A DNA stretch of 64,000 bases, taken from positions 20,725,437 to 20,789,436 of the forward strand of contig NC_053118.1 of assembly GCF_010015445.1 (NCBI RefSeq), given 5' to 3'. A program made the position numbers and the translations under genes. The DNA comes from Perca fluviatilis (lineage: Eukaryota; Chordata; Actinopteri; Perciformes; Percidae). Below, piece after piece: positions 59,846 through 64,000 of this stretch (positions within the stretch are counted from its first letter, which is position 1; every line of letters starts with the position of its first letter). The notes beneath the pieces were generated by a model. The model was given only the letters and a program-made list of their open reading frames with translations. It had not been told where the DNA came from and made no database searches.

Positions 59846-60180
59846 TTAAAGAGCACTTCTACTTCTACTCAAGTCACTTTTTTGATAGAGTACTTTTACT
59901 CAAGTATGGGTCTCTAGTACTTTACACATGTCTGTCTAAACGTAACAACAACAACCGCTAAAAAGACTGCGACTCTCTATCCTCTGTACCCGACTGACAG
60001 CCACCCTTTCTTGGCTTTAAATTACTGCAACAACCGGTTAAAAGACCGCAAGCTTGAGGCCGTCTGTACCCGACAGTACTGAACAGATGCAGGGGATACA
60101 TTTCGGCAGGGGGGAGATTTTCGTTTCTACTACTTTCCAGACCCCGTAATATATATAAAAATTAAATAAACATATAGCCT

Positions 60181-60933
60181 ATCTTCCATATGATAATAAC
60201 TTTGTCTAAGTTTATGTAAAGATGAATACAAATCTTTTCTGTTGCATGATCTACAAAATAATTTACACAGCTTGTCTATACACTGTACATTACTCAGTTA
60301 GTAACAAAGTGGGAATCATCTTACTGTCCAACATATCCTAACTTTCAAGCTGGCGATGGTCACGTTAGCTACAAGAATATTCCATAACGTAACATACCAT
60401 ATGTTGCAGAGCGGCCTATAGAGAATGTAAGATGTGTCCCAATTCAACAATTCAGGCTACACTGTTGTTTTGCCAAAGTTAAATTAATGTTTCCATTATG
60501 AGGATGTCCAACTTGCAGCTTCTGTCATATGTATGTCACAGTGCTTGTAAACAGCTGTGGCAAGCTTGCCCACGCCTCCGGTAATGTTAGCAGTTAGAGT
60601 GTTAGCAGGGCGGCGTTAACAGTCCGTATCACTTTACCGGTTGTGTCTAAATCTTTTTTGCGAGTAACTAACTTGAGTACTCTTTATATGTAGTTCAATG
60701 CGAGCACACGGATGTTGAAATGACTGAAAATGCCCATCCCTACTAGTAACGTTAGCTGTGATAAATTAGCATAAAGCTCAATGCTGACCTGACCCGGCAT
60801 CCTTTTGGGCTCTAAGCTGTTTCCATCTTTAAAATGCATCTCCAATATTTACCCGTGTTTTACCATGTCTCTGGTCATGCAGCTGTTTAGAAAGATGGCA
60901 AGTTTTTTTTAGTTCAGGTAGAATAAATCTATC
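60181..60933. other. No gene recognised; possibly the end of the outer TTAA element
   Basis: Unique-looking DNA with moderate CpG near 60590-60780. No terminal repeat is located. Confidence 0.4.
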
Positions 60934-61721
60934 TTAAAGGGATACTTCACCGATTAGCATTAAGCTTTGTATCAGTAGAAACCCAGTAGTATTTTCGAAC
61001 AACTTCCCTCTCTCATGTCTCTCTGAGACTAGATTTCTCGGACACAGACTGGTGCAGAAATGGGGTGCTTTTATCCAACTATTGCTAACCGCTGGTGGAG
61101 TTTGTGACTGTTAGATGCCGACCATTCTACATTACACGCAAATTCATGGCTGTGTTTATACTTGGTATTTACATCACACCAAGCGCTAATGCTACCAATG
61201 CGTTAGCTGAACTTTACGGAGCCTATAATGTATGTGCACTAAATGTAGCCTATTTCGTATGTCGTTTTTATATAATGTCGTTTTTATATATTTTAAATGT
61301 GTAACACCACTTGAGCCACAGTGAAACGTTTCGTGTATATGGCTGAAATGACAATAAAACACATTTGAGTTGACTTGACGGCCTTACTGTCTATGGGCCC
61401 TATTTTAACGATCTGAAACGCAAGTATGAAACGCCAAACGCAAGTAGCTTTGTGGGCAGATCTCGGGCGCTGTTGCTATTATACCGGCGGGATAAATGAC
61501 TCTTGCGCCAGATGCAAATCTTAAATGGGTTGGTCTGAAGTAGCTAGGTGTGGTTTGGGCGTAACGTGAAAATAACCAATCAGAGCGTCATCTCACATTC
61601 CCTTTAAGAGCAGCCGCGCTTGTTCCATGGCGGACTGCTATTATGATGGCGGATTTGCCCGGCGCACGCCAGCGGGAGCTGTCCGAGATGCGGCAAAGTA
61701 ATAAATGCCCGTCTTGACCGG

Positions 61722-61940
61722 GTGGCGATGTTGCTGCAGCCTCTCGGGTGCATCTCCTCACGTCTGGAGAAGATTGCTGCAGCCATGGAGCGTGGGCCTC
61801 CAAACGCACCACCTGCACCTGTTGTGCCCCTTCCTTCTCCCCACCCCCCCACTCCATCTCCGTCGCGATGCGCTCCTTGTGGAGCGCATCGCGCATTACT
61901 CCCGGACCAGATTCCGCCGGAGTGTCCAATCCCACCGTAG
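61722..61940 (+). pseudogene. Coding remnant in the GGGCCC element (accessory-protein-like)
   Basis: The + frame reads 'MLLQPLGCISSRLEKIAAAM' and then a Pro/Ala-rich stretch. I recognise the 'L.PLG.IS..LE.IAAAMER' pattern from the carboxyl part of Myb/SANT-like accessory proteins of Harbinger-type elements. This supports a Harbinger assignment but is not proof. The frame is not preceded by an intact DNA-binding domain here. Confidence 0.4.
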
Positions 61941-61961
61941 TTCAACCTCACATCTCCTTAA

Positions 61962-62159
61962 TCAATCAATCAATTTATTTATATATAGCACGCTTAAAAA
62001 CAACCATGGTTGACCAAGGTGCTTCACAGGTTAAAACAACAACAAATTACTGCTCATACATTTTATACAACAATAAAACATGTGTAATATACAGTATATG
62101 AGGTATAGTGAAATTAAAATAAAATTACCAGGAAATAACAAACCTAACTCGAAGGAAAA
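61962..62159 (-). mobile_element. LINE/SINE 3' fragment with (TTGA)n tail, nested
   Basis: On the minus strand it ends '...gctatatataaataaattg' plus TTGA repeats, the tail style of a common fish retroposon. The direct repeat CTCCTTAA flanks it at 61954-61961 and 62160-62167. Copy 1 of the host element has the uninterrupted site at about 26116-26123. Confidence 0.88.
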
Positions 62160-62940
62160 CTCCTTAAGTCCTCTAATATTTCCTAATTTATGTCATCAAC
62201 ATATCCATGATTCATGGAAATGTTGTGTAAAACACAACAAGCCACAAAGAATGCTGCGACTTTTTGAGGATTGTACTGTAAAGTGCCTCCTGATCTATCC
62301 AAACACCTGAAGGGCATTTTCAGTAATATTTTTCTTTGTAATTATGTATGATTTTCAAAAATGGGAACTGCTGTAAATGAGAGAAGTGTATGCGCGTTGT
62401 GCACACGCTACATTATGGCCAAGCATTCGTCCCTAAAATAGCATCTGAATAACGCGCTACTGACTTTAGACTAGCGCCACTGACTTTAGACCAGGTTTTT
62501 CCTGGTCAGTGGCGGAATTGTTTTCTGAAACTGCGAAATAGGACCACGTAGCGTTTGCGCCGGAACACGCCTCCTCTTTTCGCTGAACCGCCCCCTGGAG
62601 CGCAAATACATTCCCTAATTTACCAACGTGCGTCTGTGGAGGGAAAAGTCCACTCTGCGTCGGGTGCAAAATAGGAATGATACACGCGTCGGTGTACAAA
62701 GGCAATTGCGCTGAGTGCAAGATAGGGCCCTATGTCTGTAACCGGTAGGCGTGGACTCGTAGGGAACAGAAGCAAGTGCATTCTGGGAGTTATTGTCTTT
62801 CATCCACATGAGCCAAAAATATTTTTTTTAGCTTTTCTCGGTCTAGAAGGCACCAACTTCCAAAAAAAATCACATTTCTACAACACAAATGACCCAATTT
62901 AATACATATTCATCTTTCTAGCAGTGAAATATCCCTTTAA

Positions 62941-63660
62941 TCCAGTTTGTTTGGTTGCTGGTACCATGCCAGAACGGTGTTTTTGCATTTCATGTCTGGC
63001 AACCTGGGTGTTAAAATTGGCAGTTTACAACAACACACAGGCCAAAACAAAAACAGACGTTTTGTCCCAGAAACGAAATTTCATAGGAGAAAATACTGGC
63101 TTTAGCATTGTTGTCAGAGAAGATAGTATTTCATCTTAATATCTTGTGACATATTGTGGTCATTGTTTGATTTAGTACAGTACATTTTCCTTTTTTGATT
63201 ATAAAGCAGGTCGAGGTGTTTTATAAAATACTGTGAAAGTATCAAAATGCTCTATCCACAGAGAAATGCACACAACCCGTATTCAGAAACGGTGTCTTTT
63301 AATTGGCCGTCAGGACTTACGTACGGTTGTGATGTCACAACTATACTATACATTCCCCGGCTTCAATGACGGTGCAGAGACGCCGAGAGCGGAGATGAGG
63401 AAGACCTGTAAACATGAATGAAGTAAATAAATAAAACCGACTGTTTCAGACAGAGGTTGAATACAGGTATATTCAGACAGACAGTATGGAAAAAAGAAAA
63501 AAAAGTGCTCATTTCAGTTCCTTCAAATCCTTTGAATATTTCCAGCTTGTCTCTCAAGTGTTAAAAATATATCCAATCTATTTAAGCATTCTAATCACAT
63601 TCCGCGCCTCTATTACTGAGGTTTTCAGGAAAGGCCAGGTATGAATATTAAAATCATCAG
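62941..63660. other. No recognised feature
   Basis: Unique-looking DNA with short frames only. Confidence 0.5.
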
Positions 63661-63760
63661 AGGCTGGCAGTGTTTGTGGATTGTAAACACATCTGTCACT
63701 GCTGTTTAATTGGTAAACAAGTCTGACCGCTTTCTGTTTGTTTGTAAACAACCATGTCCC
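63661..63760. promoter_or_regulatory. Candidate regulatory cluster: three forkhead-type motifs
   Basis: GTAAACA cores occur at 63683-63689, 63713-63719 and 63744-63750, all on the + strand at 30-31 bp spacing. A TGTTTGTTTG run lies just before the third. GTAAACA is the core bound by forkhead (FOX) proteins. The surrounding DNA is repeat-free. A regulatory role is inferred, not shown. Confidence 0.3.
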
Positions 63761-64000
63761 TGCATGATATGAAAGGTCATTAAAACAACCTGTATACTAC
63801 TCTGTCTACTCTATCTGCACCTCTCTGTGGTGTTTCATTTCCATTTAAATTATAGGTCCACAGATGACGCTATCATGCGCTGTCATTTGCCGTGAAACAA
63901 ACTTATCAGGTACAAAGCCCAGTCATTTGACTTTGGAGACAAGTACTTGTACGAAAAAATAGAGGGAGGGAAGGTTTTTAGAGGTAGTAGACGAGGATCA
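63761..64000. other. No recognised feature
   Basis: Unique-looking DNA to the window end. Confidence 0.5.

Larger units (their letters stand above)
57014..59934. mobile_element. hAT element with 8-bp TSD, host of FB3
   Basis: The left end is CAGAGCTGTATAGTAACG and the right end, reversed, is CAGACATGTGTAAAGTAC. TCTAAACG is duplicated exactly at 57006-57013 and 59935-59942. Sub-terminal phrases 'gtagaactacttcactac' (left) and 'cacttctacttctactcaag' (right) are a known style of fish hAT ends. No transposase is seen. Without FB3 it is about 800 bp. Confidence 0.92.
56706..60180. mobile_element. Outer TTAA-type element of a triple nest; right end unresolved
   Basis: It starts AGGGGAAATACGTAATAC after TTAA (56702-56705). 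Its body is interrupted by the hAT at 57014-59934 and resumes at 59943 ('taacaacaacaaccgctaaa'). The post-insertion part repeats phrases of the pre-insertion part, such as 'cccgactgacag' against 'cccggctgacag'. I could not find its right TTAA end with confidence, so the end coordinate is only where its recognisable text fades. Confidence 0.65.
61395..62730. mobile_element. GGGCCC-ended DNA element, copy 2
   Basis: The ends are GGGCCCTATTTTAACGATCT and ATAGGGCCC, with TAT outside both (61392-61394 and 62731-62733), as in copy 1. It retains the internal segment missing from copy 1 (about 61570-61800) and is itself interrupted at 61962-62159. Confidence 0.85.
60938..62936. mobile_element. TTAA-type element, family K1 copy 2
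   Basis: The ends are AGGGATACTTCACCGATTAG and, reversed, AGGGATATTTCACTGC, with TTAA at 60934-60937 and 62937-62940. Both termini and inner phrases match copy 1 at 30685-32364. It is interrupted by the GGGCCC element at 61395-62730. Confidence 0.88.

Overview
This window looks like non-genic nuclear DNA of a ray-finned fish, most likely a percomorph teleost. Three things point that way: very dense (CA/GT)n microsatellites, tRNA-derived SINEs and LINE 3' tails of kinds common in teleosts, and many cut-and-paste DNA transposon remnants with readable terminal inverted repeats (TIRs) and target-site duplications (TSDs). I found no convincing host protein-coding gene, rRNA gene or functional tRNA gene. 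The apparent long ORFs are translations of (GT)n/(CA)n arrays, foldback arms or random open frames. The window is best read as an intergenic stretch or the inside of a very large intron. All family assignments come from recognition of the sequence, not from a database search.

Layout. 1-2.8 kb: a hAT-like fragment, a 1.6 kb long-arm foldback element (FB1, 842-2435) and a small hAT-like MITE. 3-9 kb: a + strand LINE 3' end, a perfect 16-bp hairpin, a hAT MITE with a perfect 8-bp TSD, and a decayed L2/CR1-type LINE on the - strand that still shows the FADD motif. 10-20 kb: one SINE with a 17-bp TSD, a decayed repeat and microsatellites in otherwise featureless DNA. 20-27 kb: TTAA-flanked elements, one with a nested insertion, and two Harbinger-like elements. 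27-33 kb: an exon-like open frame of uncertain status, a Tc1-type element with about 250-bp arms and a TTAA-flanked element carrying an insertion. 33-45 kb: LINE 3' ends, a SINE, microsatellites, a hAT-like MITE and two small TTAA MITEs side by side. 45-52 kb: two related hAT elements in opposite orientation, one with a BED zinc-finger remnant, then a 3.5 kb foldback (FB2, 48215-51722) that hosts a CpG-rich TTAA element. 52-56 kb: long purine-rich DNA, the longest (GT)n tract (124 bp) and a SINE. 56.7-63 kb: two nests, TTAA element > hAT > TTAA foldback (FB3, 57733-59845), and TTAA element > GGGCCC-ended element > LINE/SINE tail.

The most unusual pattern is that FB1, FB2 and FB3 have different termini (TA-flanked CGGTGG, TA-flanked TGGAGG and TTAA-flanked AGGGGTG) yet share a diverged internal module of about 100 bp, placed in their inverted arms. 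FB1 and FB3 share a second internal block. FB1 also carries a 38-bp minisatellite in both arms, and each intact unit contains an octamer motif (ATTTGCAT). No genes here form an operon or pathway; the window's structure is a record of transposition, nesting and microsatellite growth.
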